Position numbers and translations under genes: made by a program. The notes below the pieces were generated by a model. It made no database searches. It was not told where the DNA came from and saw only the letters and a list, made by a program, of their open reading frames with translations. From DATAXV01 sp036272915 (GTDB lineage Bacteria > Chloroflexota > Dormibacteria > Dormibacterales > Dormibacteraceae): a stretch of DNA of 28,340 bases. The first letter of the stretch is position 1; every line of letters starts with the position of its first letter. The DNA is taken from contig DATAXV010000228.1 in NCBI GenBank assembly GCA_036272915.1, positions 1 through 28,340 on the forward strand. Reading direction: 5' to 3'. Positions 7,110-15,536 of this stretch are shown piece by piece.

Positions 7110-7313
7110 GGTCACGATGCCTCCTGGTACCGAATCACTGTCGACCTCCGGTGTCGGCGCGAGCCGTGCACGACTGGCACGGCCCCCCGGCGGCGCCGCA
7201 GGCACATTGTGACCGCTCGGAGGCCGAATCGGGCTCAAAGCCAGTGCCAGGTTCCCTCGTATCGGAGCCGGCTCACTCGGACCGGCGCTCCGCCGGCTCA
7301 CGCGCCGGTCGGT

Positions 7314-7341
7314 GGTGGCGGCCGGATGCCCGGCCGTCACC
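7314..7341 (-). terminator. 12-bp hairpin after the alpha/beta hydrolase gene
   Basis: GGTGGCGGCCGG, ATGC, CCGGCCGTCACC form a 12-bp stem with one wobble pair. It starts 7 nt after the hydrolase stop codon. No U-tract. Confidence 0.55.
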
Positions 7342-7348
7342 CGGCGCA

Positions 7349-8182
7349 TCAGGCGAAGAAGCGGAGCAGGTGGGCGTTGACCTCGTCGGCGTGAGTCCAG
7401 GCCAGGCCGTGGGGCGCGCCCTCGATGGCGACGTACTCGCTGCCGCGGATGAGTGCGTGCGTGCGCGGTCCGCCGGCATCGATCGGCAGCACCCGGTCCT
7501 TGGTTCCGTGGAGCACCAGGACCGGGATGTCGATCTTGGGCAGGTCGGCGCGGAAGTCCGTGTACCAGGTCGGCACGCAGGCGATGGTGCCCGCCGGCGA
7601 CGCGGCGGTCGCCGTGTTCCAAGCGTCCCGGACCACCTCCTCGCTGATCCGGCTGCCGAGGTTCTCATCGAGATTGAAGAAGTTCTGGTTCCACCCGGTC
7701 ATGAAGGCGAGGCGGTCGTCGGCGATCGCCTTCTGGATCCCGTCGAAGAGGGCCTTGTCGGCCCCACCCTCGGGGTTGTCCGCCGTCTTGAGCAGATAGG
7801 GCGGGACGCCGGACAGGATGCAGGCGCGGCGGACCCGCGCCGTCCCGTACGTGCCCAGGTAGCGGGCGACCTCGCCGCCGCCCATCGAATGGCCGGCCAT
7901 GTCGAAGTCGTTCAGGTCGAGGTGGGCGACGAGCTGATCCAGGTCGGAGGCGAACGTGTCGTAGTCGTAGCCGACGGAGGGCTGACTCGACTTGCCGAAA
8001 CCCCGCCGATCGTAGGTGATGACGCGGTGCCCGGCGGCTATGAGCGCGCGCTCCTGCCGCTCCCATGCCCTGCCGCCCAGCGGGAAACCGGCAATCAGGA
8101 TGATCGGCCGCCCGGAGCCGTGATCCTCGTAGTAGATCTCGATCGGCGTCGAGTTCTCCTGTCCGACGGTGACAAACGGCAT
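7349..8182 (-). CDS. Alpha/beta hydrolase, non-haem chloroperoxidase/esterase-like
   Basis: A 277-residue alpha/beta-fold protein. The nucleophile elbow is GHSMGG with Ser99. The acid is probably Asp229 (HGTKDRVLP) and the catalytic His258 (EGAPHGLAWTH), giving a complete triad. The strand with LIAGFPLGGRAW (about 29-40) forms the oxyanion region, and YDRRGFGKSS is typical of the cofactor-free haloperoxidase/esterase subgroup. AGGAGG precedes the ATG at ideal spacing. It appears to be a single-gene unit closed by a hairpin. The natural substrate cannot be inferred; perhydrolase or halogenation activity in this group is usually a side activity of esterases. Confidence 0.9.
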   Translation of the reverse strand: MPFVTVGQENSTPIEIYYEDHGSGRPIILIAGFPLGGRAWERQERALIAAGHRVITYDRRGFGKSSQPSVGYDYDTFASDLDQLVAHLDLNDFDMAGHSMGGGEVARYLGTYGTARVRRACILSGVPPYLLKTADNPEGGADKALFDGIQKAIADDRLAFMTGWNQNFFNLDENLGSRISEEVVRDAWNTATAASPAGTIACVPTWYTDFRADLPKIDIPVLVLHGTKDRVLPIDAGGPRTHALIRGSEYVAIEGAPHGLAWTHADEVNAHLLRFFA

Positions 8183-8237
8183 GGCGAATCCTCCTGGTCA
8201 AGTGGACGCATGCGGCTCATCGGTCCGGGGCAGACGA

Positions 8238-8256
8238 GGTCGGCTGCGAGCCGACC
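8238..8256. repeat. Perfect inverted repeat in a divergent intergenic region
   Basis: GGTCGGCT, GCG, AGCCGACC: an 8-bp perfect palindrome with a 3-bp spacer, 56 bp upstream of the hydrolase start and within the 252-bp gap before the divergent FUSC-like gene. It could be an operator or a leader hairpin. Confidence 0.45.
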
Positions 8257-8434
8257 CCCCACAGGCTACTCGACTTCCGCGCGGAGGGGGACGAGGCCTG
8301 GTGGAGGTGCGAGGTGAGCGCCGTCGGGCCGGCTCGGCGGTCGCCGTCCCCGAGGTGGCGGGCGACCGGCGCCGGGCTAAGGTCATGCCAGGTCCGGCTG
8401 GGCGAGGGCGGCTCGGCGTGGAGGATTGAACAAC

Positions 8435-9010
8435 ATGTCCCGTGAACGGTCGGATCCGGTGGCGAAGCGCTGGCGGGAGTCGGGCCGGGCGGTCGTCGAC
8501 GCCGCCGGTCTCGCCGCCGCCTGCCTCGTCACCTACCTCCTGATCACCGACATCGTCGTCCGCATCAATCCCTTCCTCGACTCCAACGGCCTCCTCGGCG
8601 GGATGTGGGCGGTGGTGGCGACGATCTTCGTGTACCGGGACACCTACCAGCAGAGCGTGGTCGCCGCCCTCTCGCGCATGGCGGCGACCTCGGTCAGCTT
8701 CATCCTCTGCCTGGTCTACCTCGCCGTCCTCCCGGTCACGCCCTGGGGCCTGGCAGTGCTGATCGGCACCGGGGCGTTGCTGGTGACGCTGGCGGGAAGG
8801 CCGGGCGACGCGATCACGACCGGGATCACGACGACCGTGGTCATGGTGGTCGCGGCGCTGGCCCCGCACGACCGGTGGGAGCAGCCGATCCTCCGTTGCA
8901 TCGACACCGTGGTCGGGATCGCGGTCGGCGTCCTCGCCGCCTGGATCACGGTCCGCCTCACCCGGACCCGGGTCGCCGGCCGGCGCTCCGAGCCCGATCG
9001 GGGATCCTGA
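8435..9010 (+). CDS. FUSC/aromatic-acid-exporter-like membrane protein
   Basis: A 191-residue membrane protein with about six hydrophobic segments, at about 23-43, 51-65, 78-98, 100-120, 130-150 and 153-175, and a basic tail. The pattern, including the VYRDTYQQSVVAALSRMAAT segment and a Gly-rich last helix, matches the small FUSC/aromatic acid exporter N-terminal domain. No large cytoplasmic domain is present, so it is much shorter than E. coli AaeB. The ATG at 8435 is chosen because GGAGG ends 10 bp upstream; an in-frame TTG at 8426 is too close to that site. It converges on poxB with 19 bp between stops. Export of small organic acids is possible but not shown. Confidence 0.7.
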   Translation: MSRERSDPVAKRWRESGRAVVDAAGLAAACLVTYLLITDIVVRINPFLDSNGLLGGMWAVVATIFVYRDTYQQSVVAALSRMAATSVSFILCLVYLAVLPVTPWGLAVLIGTGALLVTLAGRPGDAITTGITTTVVMVVAALAPHDRWEQPILRCIDTVVGIAVGVLAAWITVRLTRTRVAGRRSEPDRGS

Positions 9011-9029
9011 GCGCCCGCCGTCGATCCGG

Positions 9030-10766
9030 TCAGGAGAAGAGGCGCCTGGTCACGTTGGTGTTGGCCAGGTCGATCAGCTCGTCGCCGCGGCCGGACAGGA
9101 CCGTGCGCGTCGCGTAGAGCGTGAAGCCCTTGATCTGGTCGAAGGTGATGGTCGGCGGCATCGAGAGCTCCTGGCGGGCGGTCATGACCTCGACCAGGGC
9201 GGCCCCGTCATGGGCGAAGGCGGCGCGCAAGGCGCCGTCGAGCTCGCTCGGCCGCCCCACCCGCTGGCCGTGCATGCCCAGCGCCTGGGCGACGGCGGCG
9301 AAGTTCGGGTTCTCCAGGTCGGTGCCGAAGTTGACCAGCCCCGCCGCCTTCATCTCCAGCTCGACGAAGCTCAGAGCGGAATTGTTGAAGACGACGATCT
9401 TGACCGGCAGCCGCTCCTGCCGCAGCGTGAGCAGATCGCCGAGGAGCATGGCGATGCCGCCGTCGCCGGAGAGCGTCACCACCTGCCGGCCGGGGTGCGA
9501 GGCCTGCACCCCGATCGCCTGGGGCAGGGCGTTGGCCATGGTCCCGTGACTGAAGGACCCGATCAGCCGGCGGCGCCCGTTCATGTGCAGATAGCGCGCC
9601 GCCCAGACCACCGGCGATCCGACGTCGGCCAGGAAGACGGCGTCCTCGGCGGCGAGCTCGTCGAGGCGGCGGGCGACGTACTGGGGGTGCATCGGGGTCC
9701 GGTCCCGATCGGGCACGGCGAGGTCGTCGAGGCTCTTCCGCGACCGCGCGTAGTGCTCGCGCATCCGCTCCAGGTGCCGGCCCACCGGCCGGTCCTTCAG
9801 CTTCGGCGACAGCGCCCGGACGGTGTCGGCGACGGTGCCGACCAGGGGGATGTCGACCTGGGTCCGCCGCCCGATCTGCTCACCGCGGACGTCGACCTGG
9901 ATGATCGTCGCCCGCTCCGGATAGAACTCCCGGTAGGGGAAGTCGGTGCCCAGCATGAGCAGGGCCTCGCACTCCTCCATGGCGCGGTAGCCGGAGGCGA
10001 AGCCGAGCAGGCCGGTCATGCCCACGTCGTAGGGGTTGTCGTACTCGATGTGCTCCTTGCCCCGGAGCGCGTGGACGATCGGTGCCTGGAGGACGCCGCC
10101 GAGGGCGACCACCTCGTCGTGCGCGCCCTCGCAGCCGGCGCCGGCGAGGATGGTCACGCGGCTGGCGGCGTTGAGGGCCTCGGCGGCGCGGTCGATCTCC
10201 GCCTCGCCGGGCACGATCCTGGGCGCCGCCGCCCGGATCCCGGTGACCCGCCGGGGGCGCGCCGTCTCGGCGATGAGGACGTCGCCGGGCACGACCAGCA
10301 CCGCCACGCCGCGCTGCTCGACCGCGGTCCGCATGGCGATGTCGAGCACATACGGGAACTGCGCCGGCGAGGAGGCGAGCTCGCAGTAGACGCTGCACTC
10401 CCGGAACAGGTCCTGCGGGTGCGTCTCCTGGAAGTAGTTGCCACCGATCTCCTTGGAGGGGATGTGGGCGGCGACGGCCAGGACCGGCACCCGGGAGCGG
10501 TGGGCGTCGAAGAGCCCGTTGATCAGGTGGAGGTTGCCAGGGCCGCAGCTGGCGGCGCACACGGCGAGCTGGCCGGTGGTCGCCGCCTCCCCGGCGGTGG
10601 CGAACGCGGCCACCTCCTCGTGACGGACGTGGACCCAGCGGATGGTGCCCTCGCGGCGGAGGGCGTCGGTGAACCCGTTGAGCGAGTCGCCGGGGAGGCC
10701 GTAGACCCGGCGCACGCCCGACTCGCGAAGGGTCTCGATGATCAGGTCGGAGACGCTGTAGGCCAT
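9030..10766 (-). CDS. poxB: Pyruvate dehydrogenase (quinone) / pyruvate oxidase PoxB
   Basis: A 578-residue TPP enzyme of the expected length. The N-terminal pyrimidine-binding domain carries the catalytic Glu around 50-51 (VRHEE). The central domain (about 185-320) would bind FAD, and the C-terminal domain has the TPP/Mg motif GDG (434-436) with NN at 461-462. The NSALSFVELEMKAAG stretch and the C-terminal LSGRGDELIDLANTN are close to E. coli PoxB, whose C-terminus contacts the membrane. It would convert pyruvate to acetate and CO2 and pass electrons to quinone, usually late in growth or under microaerobic conditions. AGGAG precedes the ATG by 7 bp. The zinc alcohol dehydrogenase lies 133 bp upstream on the same strand. 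Confidence 0.92.
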   Translation of the reverse strand: MAYSVSDLIIETLRESGVRRVYGLPGDSLNGFTDALRREGTIRWVHVRHEEVAAFATAGEAATTGQLAVCAASCGPGNLHLINGLFDAHRSRVPVLAVAAHIPSKEIGGNYFQETHPQDLFRECSVYCELASSPAQFPYVLDIAMRTAVEQRGVAVLVVPGDVLIAETARPRRVTGIRAAAPRIVPGEAEIDRAAEALNAASRVTILAGAGCEGAHDEVVALGGVLQAPIVHALRGKEHIEYDNPYDVGMTGLLGFASGYRAMEECEALLMLGTDFPYREFYPERATIIQVDVRGEQIGRRTQVDIPLVGTVADTVRALSPKLKDRPVGRHLERMREHYARSRKSLDDLAVPDRDRTPMHPQYVARRLDELAAEDAVFLADVGSPVVWAARYLHMNGRRRLIGSFSHGTMANALPQAIGVQASHPGRQVVTLSGDGGIAMLLGDLLTLRQERLPVKIVVFNNSALSFVELEMKAAGLVNFGTDLENPNFAAVAQALGMHGQRVGRPSELDGALRAAFAHDGAALVEVMTARQELSMPPTITFDQIKGFTLYATRTVLSGRGDELIDLANTNVTRRLFS

Positions 10767-10820
10767 GACCAGCTCCTGTTCGCCGTGGTGCGGATGTCCG
10801 CAGCTCGAGGGAGGCGCGGG

Positions 10821-10896
10821 CCGGCGCCGGGCCGGTTCGCCCCACCCGCAGCATGACCGATCGCCATCACCGGTGAGAGTCCGAGCCCGGCGCCGG
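10821..10896. repeat. Two copies of a 10-bp palindrome between adh and poxB
   Basis: CCGGCGCCGG occurs at 10821-10830 and 10887-10896. The second is enclosed by AGTCC (10878-10882) and GGACT (10897-10901), ending at the adh stop codon, so it may be a terminator. GC-rich chance similarity is possible. Confidence 0.3.
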
Positions 10897-10899
10897 GGA

Positions 10900-11937
10900 C
10901 TACCAGATGAGGACGAACTTGCCCGGCGCTCCCCGGTCGAACTCGGTGTACGCGCGGGGCCCCTCCTCGATGTGAAAGCGGTGGGTGACGAGCCGGTCGG
11001 GGTGGAGCCGTCGGGAGGCCAGGAACCGGGCGGCGTCCTCCATCTCGCCGAGGCTGAAGACCCACGAGCCGCGCAGGGTGAGCTGCTTGGTGATGATCAG
11101 GGCGCCGGCGTCGAGGTGAAGATCGCTGCCCCCGAAGCCGATGAAGACGGCGCGGCCCCAAAGGGCGGCCGACCGCAGGCAGAGGAGCCGCGCGGGATCG
11201 GCTCCGGAGCAGTCGATGGCGACCTCGCACCCGGCCCCGCCGGTGGCCTCCGAGATCCAGGAGGAGGCCTCCTCCGGCGAGGACCAACTCTCGGCGATGC
11301 CGAGCTCGGTGGCCCGCTGGCACCGCTCGCGGTTGAGGTCGAAGGCGAGAACCCTGGCGCCGAGGGCTCCGGCGAGGAGCGCGACACCCATCCCGACCGG
11401 CCCCAGGCCGGTCACCAGGACCGTGTCGCGGCCACAGACCGCCGCCTTGCGACAGGCGCTGTAGGCGGTGGCGATGCCGCAGGCGATCATCGCCCCGTCG
11501 ATGTGCGAGAGCTCGTCGGGCAGGGGGATCAGGGTCCGGGCCTCGGCCAGCATGAGCGGGGCGTGGCCACCGTGCCGGCCGGCGCCGTAGGCGTCGCGCA
11601 GGGGCGAGGAGCAGTTGACCATGTGGCCGGCGCGGCAGGAGGCGCAGGCGCCGCAGCCGACCACGTGGTAGGCGATGACCCGGTCGCCGCGCGCGAGGCC
11701 GGGAACGCCGGGGCCGGCCGCCTCGACGACGCCGCAGGGCTCGTGGCCGGCGACGATGCGGCGGCCCTCCGCGTAGCCGGCCGGGCCCCCGGGCAGGCGG
11801 TAGGTGTGAAGGTCGCTGCCGCAGAGCCCGGAGGCGCGGATCCCGAGCAGGACCTGACCAGGTCCCGGCTCCCCGATCTCGACCTCCTCCAGCTCCGATC
11901 GACGATTCCCGGTGAAGATCAGGCCTCGCACTGCCAC
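10900..11937 (-). CDS. Zinc-dependent alcohol dehydrogenase (medium-chain dehydrogenase/reductase)
   Basis: A 345-residue MDR enzyme. Catalytic zinc ligands are visible as Cys39 (GLCGSD) and His65-Glu66 (GHE). The four structural-zinc Cys are 95, 98, 101 and 109. The Rossmann motif GLGPVGMG (177-184), followed by Asp200 at the end of the second strand, suggests NAD rather than NADP. The GTG start at 11937 follows AAGGAGG by 6 bp; a longer in-frame extension lacks such a site. Relatives include sorbitol, threonine and other polyol or alcohol dehydrogenases; the exact substrate is unknown. With poxB just downstream it could belong to fermentative or overflow carbon metabolism, which is inference. 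Confidence 0.88.
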   Translation of the reverse strand: MAVRGLIFTGNRRSELEEVEIGEPGPGQVLLGIRASGLCGSDLHTYRLPGGPAGYAEGRRIVAGHEPCGVVEAAGPGVPGLARGDRVIAYHVVGCGACASCRAGHMVNCSSPLRDAYGAGRHGGHAPLMLAEARTLIPLPDELSHIDGAMIACGIATAYSACRKAAVCGRDTVLVTGLGPVGMGVALLAGALGARVLAFDLNRERCQRATELGIAESWSSPEEASSWISEATGGAGCEVAIDCSGADPARLLCLRSAALWGRAVFIGFGGSDLHLDAGALIITKQLTLRGSWVFSLGEMEDAARFLASRRLHPDRLVTHRFHIEEGPRAYTEFDRGAPGKFVLIW

Positions 11938-11959
11938 GAGCAACCTCCTTGTCGAGGTC

Positions 11960-11979
11960 ACGCCGGCGAGCGCCGGCGT
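11960..11979 (-). terminator. Hairpin upstream of the adh ribosome site
   Basis: ACGCCGGC, GAGC, GCCGGCGT: an 8-bp perfect stem with tetraloop, 10 bp upstream of the adh Shine-Dalgarno site. With the stem at 11994-12023 it forms a tandem pair between the membrane-anchored gene and adh. It may be a terminator or a leader structure. Confidence 0.4.
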
Positions 11980-11993
11980 TGAGGGCCGGAGCC

Positions 11994-12023
11994 GCCCTCC
12001 CACCCATCGATGAAGGGGAGGGC
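11994..12023 (-). terminator. 7-bp stem after the membrane-anchored hypothetical gene
   Basis: GCCCTCC (11994-12000) pairs with GGAGGGC (12017-12023) across a 16-nt loop, 33 bp after the stop of the upstream gene. Weak on its own; its pairing with a second hairpin nearby gives some support. Confidence 0.3.
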
Positions 12024-12055
12024 ACCTTCACCATCATGCCGCGCGCCGGAGACGC

Positions 12056-13105
12056 TCAGCCGCAGGCCTGGCTCGCGGTCTGGGCCAGGGCCTTGGCCTG
12101 CTGGGCGTACCCCGCCGTCTCCGCCACGTAGCCCTGCATGGTCTGGCTGGAGGCTGTGATCTGGCCGGTCAGGCCCTGCTCGGCGGCGTCGATCTGGTCC
12201 GTCGTCGGCACCATGTCCTCGTGCCCGGGGTCGCGGCCCAGCGCCTCCTGGTAGGCGGTCCCGGCGCTGCGCAGCGCGCTGAGGTCGTGCCGGGCGCTGG
12301 CGAGTTCCGCGTCCAGCGACTCCTGGTCACCCTCGACCACGTACTCGTCGGAGAGGACGTCGCTCTGGTCCTGGACCGCGGTCGCCGCCTGCGCGGCGCA
12401 GGTCGCCCGCGAGGACTGCTCCGCGGACTGGGCGTCGATCAGGGTCTGCTCGTAGTCGGCCTCCGCCCGCGCCACGTCCTCGCCGAAGGGCAGGTCGTAC
12501 CCGGCCACCTGGGACTGGTCGGCGACCACCGAACGGTAGGCGCGGTTCAGCCCGCTCGCCGCGGCGTCGACCGCCCGCGCGTCCAGCGCTCGCTCGGCGT
12601 TCCGGGAGGCGAGCTCGTCGACACGCGCGACGGAGTTCTGGAAGGCGGTGGTGGTGCTCGGTACCAGGGTCCGGTTCACGACCGGTCCGTCCGCCTGCCA
12701 GAGCGGGAGCACGAGGTTCCCGCCGCGGACCGTACCTTCCAACGTCGAAGTGCCGGCCGGATCGACGCTGGCCAGATCGATCCTGATCCGGGAGGCGGAG
12801 AGGGTCCCCGTGAACGCGTACTCGTAGTTCGCGCTGACCCCGGCACCCGGCGGGAGCGAGGAGACGTCAAGCGTTCCCGACAGGCTGCTCCCGGCGGGTA
12901 CGAACTCGACATACGCGACGAAGCCGGGGGCCTGGCTCAGGAACTGCTCGGTGCCGGCAGGACGCCTGGCCGCATAGGCCAGGGCACCGCCGCCGATCGC
13001 GGCGACAAGGACCAGCACGACGACGCCGGCGATGGCCAGCTTGCCGCGGAGCCGCAGCCGCGCGAGCCGCGCCGCGATCCGCCCGCCACCCGATGCTCCG
13101 GGCAC
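12056..13105 (-). CDS. Membrane-anchored extracytoplasmic protein of unknown function
   Basis: A 349-residue protein starting at GTG 13105, 7 bp after GGAGGA. A basic N-terminus (RIAARLARLRLRGKL) precedes one membrane helix (about 23-45), so the rest should lie outside. Residues about 60-140 are rich in alternating polar/hydrophobic strands (GTLD, YAFTGTLSASRIRIDL, TLEGTVRGGNLVLPLW), suggesting a beta domain. Residues about 150-345 are Ala/Gln/Asp-rich and probably alpha-helical or coiled-coil, with a few Cys including one two residues before the end. I do not recognise a family. An envelope-stress or adhesive role is possible but unsupported. It is the first gene of a strand run that continues into adh and poxB. 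Confidence 0.75.
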   Translation of the reverse strand: MPGASGGGRIAARLARLRLRGKLAIAGVVVLVLVAAIGGGALAYAARRPAGTEQFLSQAPGFVAYVEFVPAGSSLSGTLDVSSLPPGAGVSANYEYAFTGTLSASRIRIDLASVDPAGTSTLEGTVRGGNLVLPLWQADGPVVNRTLVPSTTTAFQNSVARVDELASRNAERALDARAVDAAASGLNRAYRSVVADQSQVAGYDLPFGEDVARAEADYEQTLIDAQSAEQSSRATCAAQAATAVQDQSDVLSDEYVVEGDQESLDAELASARHDLSALRSAGTAYQEALGRDPGHEDMVPTTDQIDAAEQGLTGQITASSQTMQGYVAETAGYAQQAKALAQTASQACG

Positions 13106-13454
13106 AGTGCCGTCCTCCGTTGGCCGTTCCTACGTCGCGCACCCGCCGATCACCGGCGACGGCGCGCCTTCACCACCTCCTTTCCCAACCGGCCCCGCGT
13201 CTGACGGATCCTGCCGGACACGCGCCATCGGCGCCCATCCACGACCTCGATGGTCGGACCTGATCACCCCCACGTCAAGTTCACGATGGCTCCGGCTGTG
13301 TGCCCGCCCCACGATCGGCCCGGCCCCTCTCCCCTGCGGCGCACGCTCCTGCCCCGGATAATCGAGGTCGGGCACGACCACCGCCGTGGACGTCATCGGG
13401 GCGCCGGCGGGGCCGGCAGGTGGATATCGAGAGCGAGCAGGAGGTGCGGAACGT
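13106..13454. other. 349-bp divergent intergenic region
   Basis: It separates the membrane-anchored protein (minus) from the first VOC gene (plus). I see no convincing gene. GATAAT at 13357-13362 is a possible plus-strand -10 with only a poor -35 (CTGCGG) 17 bp upstream. A short 5-bp stem (CGCCG/CGGCG) lies near 13143-13157. Confidence 0.5.
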
Positions 13455-13991
13455 ATGGGTAACGAGGCTGGGCGGCCCTTCTTCGCCGGACGTCCGATCG
13501 AGCAGATCGGGATCGTGGTGCGGAACCGTGAGCAGACGCTGCGGAGCATGACCGAGCGCTGGGGCGGGAGCCGGTGGGTCTGCTACACGTACGGTCCGGA
13601 GATGCTCAGCGCTCAGACCTTCCGCGGCGGGGCGGCGACCTTCCGCATGCGCCTGGCCCTGAACGACCAGACGCCCCAGGTCGAGCTGATCGAGCCCGTC
13701 GACGGCCCCTCGCTCTATCACGAGTGGCTGGAGCAGCACGGCGAGGGGATCCATCACGTCGGCTTCTTCGTCGAGTCGATCAAGGCCACCATGTCGGAGA
13801 TGGAGGCCCTCGGCCATCCCGTGCTGCAGAGCGGCCTCGGCTCCGGGTTGGACGGGGACGGGGGCTTCGCCTACTTTGATCTCACGGCCGAGCTCGGCGT
13901 GATCGTCGAGGCAATCGAACGGCCTGCCCGGCGCCGCCAGCCCGAAGCCGTCTGGGAGCCGGGGGCGAAGGGGCCGAGCACCGCGGGGTAG
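13455..13991 (+). CDS. VOC (glyoxalase/dioxygenase-fold) family protein
   Basis: A 178-residue protein starting after AGGAGGT at 10 bp. Two beta-alpha-beta-beta-beta modules are visible, at about 14-82 (IEQIGIVVRN to VELIEP) and 98-155 (IHHVGFFVESI to GVIVEAIE). Likely metal positions are Gln17 (in place of the usual His), Glu77 or Glu80, His100/101 and Glu152. The pattern recalls methylmalonyl-CoA epimerase and 4-hydroxyphenylpyruvate-dioxygenase-like halves. The C-terminus is a basic, proline-rich tail. A second, only distantly similar VOC gene converges on it 17 bp away. The reaction is unknown; an isomerase or lyase on a small acid is plausible. Confidence 0.8.
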   Translation: MGNEAGRPFFAGRPIEQIGIVVRNREQTLRSMTERWGGSRWVCYTYGPEMLSAQTFRGGAATFRMRLALNDQTPQVELIEPVDGPSLYHEWLEQHGEGIHHVGFFVESIKATMSEMEALGHPVLQSGLGSGLDGDGGFAYFDLTAELGVIVEAIERPARRRQPEAVWEPGAKGPSTAG

Positions 13992-14008
13992 GCGCCGACG
14001 CCAACCCC

Positions 14009-14509
14009 TCAGCCGCGTTCGGGCGCGGGAAGGCCGAGCTCCAGGCATCGCGCCGGCGACGGCTGGAGCAGCTCCAGCGTGATGCCGTCGGGATCGCGGA
14101 GATAGCAGCTGAAGCCTCCCCTGTTCACGCCCTCGGCGATCTCGACCGGCGGGTTGCGGAATTCGACCCCGAGCGCCCTCATCCGGCGGTGGCGGGTGTG
14201 CACGTCCGTGACCAGGAAGGCGATGTGCGCGGCCGCGACGTCGCTGGTCCGCACCTCCGTCCGCCGGCTCCGCGGCGACCGGTACTCGACCAGCTCGAGC
14301 ATGTGGGTGGAGAGGCCTGGCGACACCCCCGGGATGCGGAACTGCGCGATCTCGAGGACCGCGTCCGGGATGCCGACCAGCGTTCGTGTGTAGTCGTTGT
14401 CCTGCACCTGCCGATGGACCAGCTCCAGACCCAGGACCTCCTGGTACCAGGCGATGGACGAGTCCAGGTCGGAGACCGTGAACGAGAAGTGAAAGACGTC
14501 GTGAATCAC
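14009..14509 (-). CDS. VOC family protein, type I extradiol dioxygenase/glyoxalase-like
   Basis: A 166-residue protein. The GTG start at 14509 is chosen because GGAGGAGG lies 6 bp upstream. A full set of metal ligands is visible: His7 (FHFSFTVSD), Glu72 or Glu75 (HMLELVEY), His95 (AHIAFLV) and Glu146 (ITLELLQ). The WYQEVLGLELVHR segment after the first strand and DPDGITLELLQPSP at the end are typical of glyoxalase/bleomycin-resistance/dioxygenase proteins. It lies downstream of the phytanoyl-CoA dioxygenase-like gene on the same strand, separated by 145 bp containing small stems. Substrate unknown. Confidence 0.85.
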   Translation of the reverse strand: MIHDVFHFSFTVSDLDSSIAWYQEVLGLELVHRQVQDNDYTRTLVGIPDAVLEIAQFRIPGVSPGLSTHMLELVEYRSPRSRRTEVRTSDVAAAHIAFLVTDVHTRHRRMRALGVEFRNPPVEIAEGVNRGGFSCYLRDPDGITLELLQPSPARCLELGLPAPERG

Positions 14510-14654
14510 CGCGCGCCTCCTCCAATCCGCCACCGACGACGAGACCGCCAGAGCGTCCTGGCGCTGATCCCTATGTTGCAGTCAGCGGACGCGTGGCGGC
14601 TCGACCATGGCCTCTGCCTCGCTTCCGCCAACGGCGGGATGGGCGCGACCTCGG

Positions 14655-15437
14655 TCAGTACCCGGCCGGGGCAGAGACGCCGGTCAGCATGATCCGGGGC
14701 GATCCGGCGCAGTTCTGCGATTTCGCGTGGAAGCAGTCCGAATGCATGACGTACACGTCCCCGGCCCCACCGGTCAGCTCCACCACCTTGAGCCTGACGC
14801 CGTCGACGTCGGTGTCGCCGTCCATGTAGCGCCGGTTCCGGGCCTCCACCCCATCCTCACCCTCGGCGGCGCCGTGCCACAGGTCCTTCACCCATGGATC
14901 CCGTGCGGCGACGAAGGATCTGACCGCGCTCAGCTTCGGATCGCCCCGCTCCTCGATGTACATGGCGACGAGGCGGTGGGACCCGGTGAGGACCATGGTT
15001 CCGCCACCCCTCGGACCGACGTCGTTCAGCGCCGCGAAGAGCTGCACCGGCCTGGCCGCCACACCCTCCACGAGCGGGACGTAGTCGAAGTGCCAGGCGG
15101 ACGAGGGCACGCACCAGGCCGGTCCCGTTTCGGGGAAGGTGACGAGAACACGTCCGCGCTCGCGCCGCCTGGCGGGGCCGCCGACGAGGTCCTCGACCGC
15201 ACCCGTGATCGTCGGGCTGTCCAGGCCGGCGAACGCGCCCGACCTGGCCAGTGGATTGAATCCGGTCGGTGACTCGACCGTCCAGGTCGACGGGTCGTCA
15301 CGATCGATGCCGTGCTTCCCGGCCATGAACTGCCAGATCCGATCGCACATCTCGGTGGCCTCGGCAACGGGAAGGGCGCCCGGCAGCCGGAGCAGCCCGG
15401 TCCGCGAGAACTCGTCGCGTTGTGACTCGGACAGCAT
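14655..15437 (-). CDS. Phytanoyl-CoA dioxygenase (PhyH) family, Fe(II)/2-oxoglutarate oxygenase
   Basis: A 260-residue protein starting MLSESQRDEF, with CCTCCT on the plus strand (AGGAGG) 7 bp upstream. The iron-binding HxD is His116-Asp118 (WHFDYV) and the distal His is 232 or 237 (MHSDCFHAKS), followed by Arg248, a candidate 2-oxoglutarate-binding residue. GGGTMVLTGSHR (145-155) is typical of PhyH-like oxygenases. The enzyme should hydroxylate a small molecule using O2 and 2-oxoglutarate; family members act on lipids, ectoine, halogenated compounds and natural products. It is the second gene of a minus-strand run after the N-acetyltransferase, 99 bp apart, so its own promoter is possible. 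Confidence 0.88.
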   Translation of the reverse strand: MLSESQRDEFSRTGLLRLPGALPVAEATEMCDRIWQFMAGKHGIDRDDPSTWTVESPTGFNPLARSGAFAGLDSPTITGAVEDLVGGPARRRERGRVLVTFPETGPAWCVPSSAWHFDYVPLVEGVAARPVQLFAALNDVGPRGGGTMVLTGSHRLVAMYIEERGDPKLSAVRSFVAARDPWVKDLWHGAAEGEDGVEARNRRYMDGDTDVDGVRLKVVELTGGAGDVYVMHSDCFHAKSQNCAGSPRIMLTGVSAPAGY

Positions 15438-15536
15438 CGCAATCCCTCCTTCGGCCAATCCTCACCCGACGCCGGCGCTCCCCATCGTAGTGGCGCTGAG
15501 GGCACCGAACAACGCCCCCTCCTGCCAAGCTGCCCG

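Noticed and set aside
9210..10856. Long plus-strand frame opposite poxB
   Set aside because: It is the antisense shadow of poxB; the product is rich in Gly/Val/Asp/His without any domain, while poxB is unambiguous.
10742..12037. Long minus-strand frame overlapping adh
   Set aside because: Arg/Pro-rich shadow of the alcohol dehydrogenase in a neighbouring frame.
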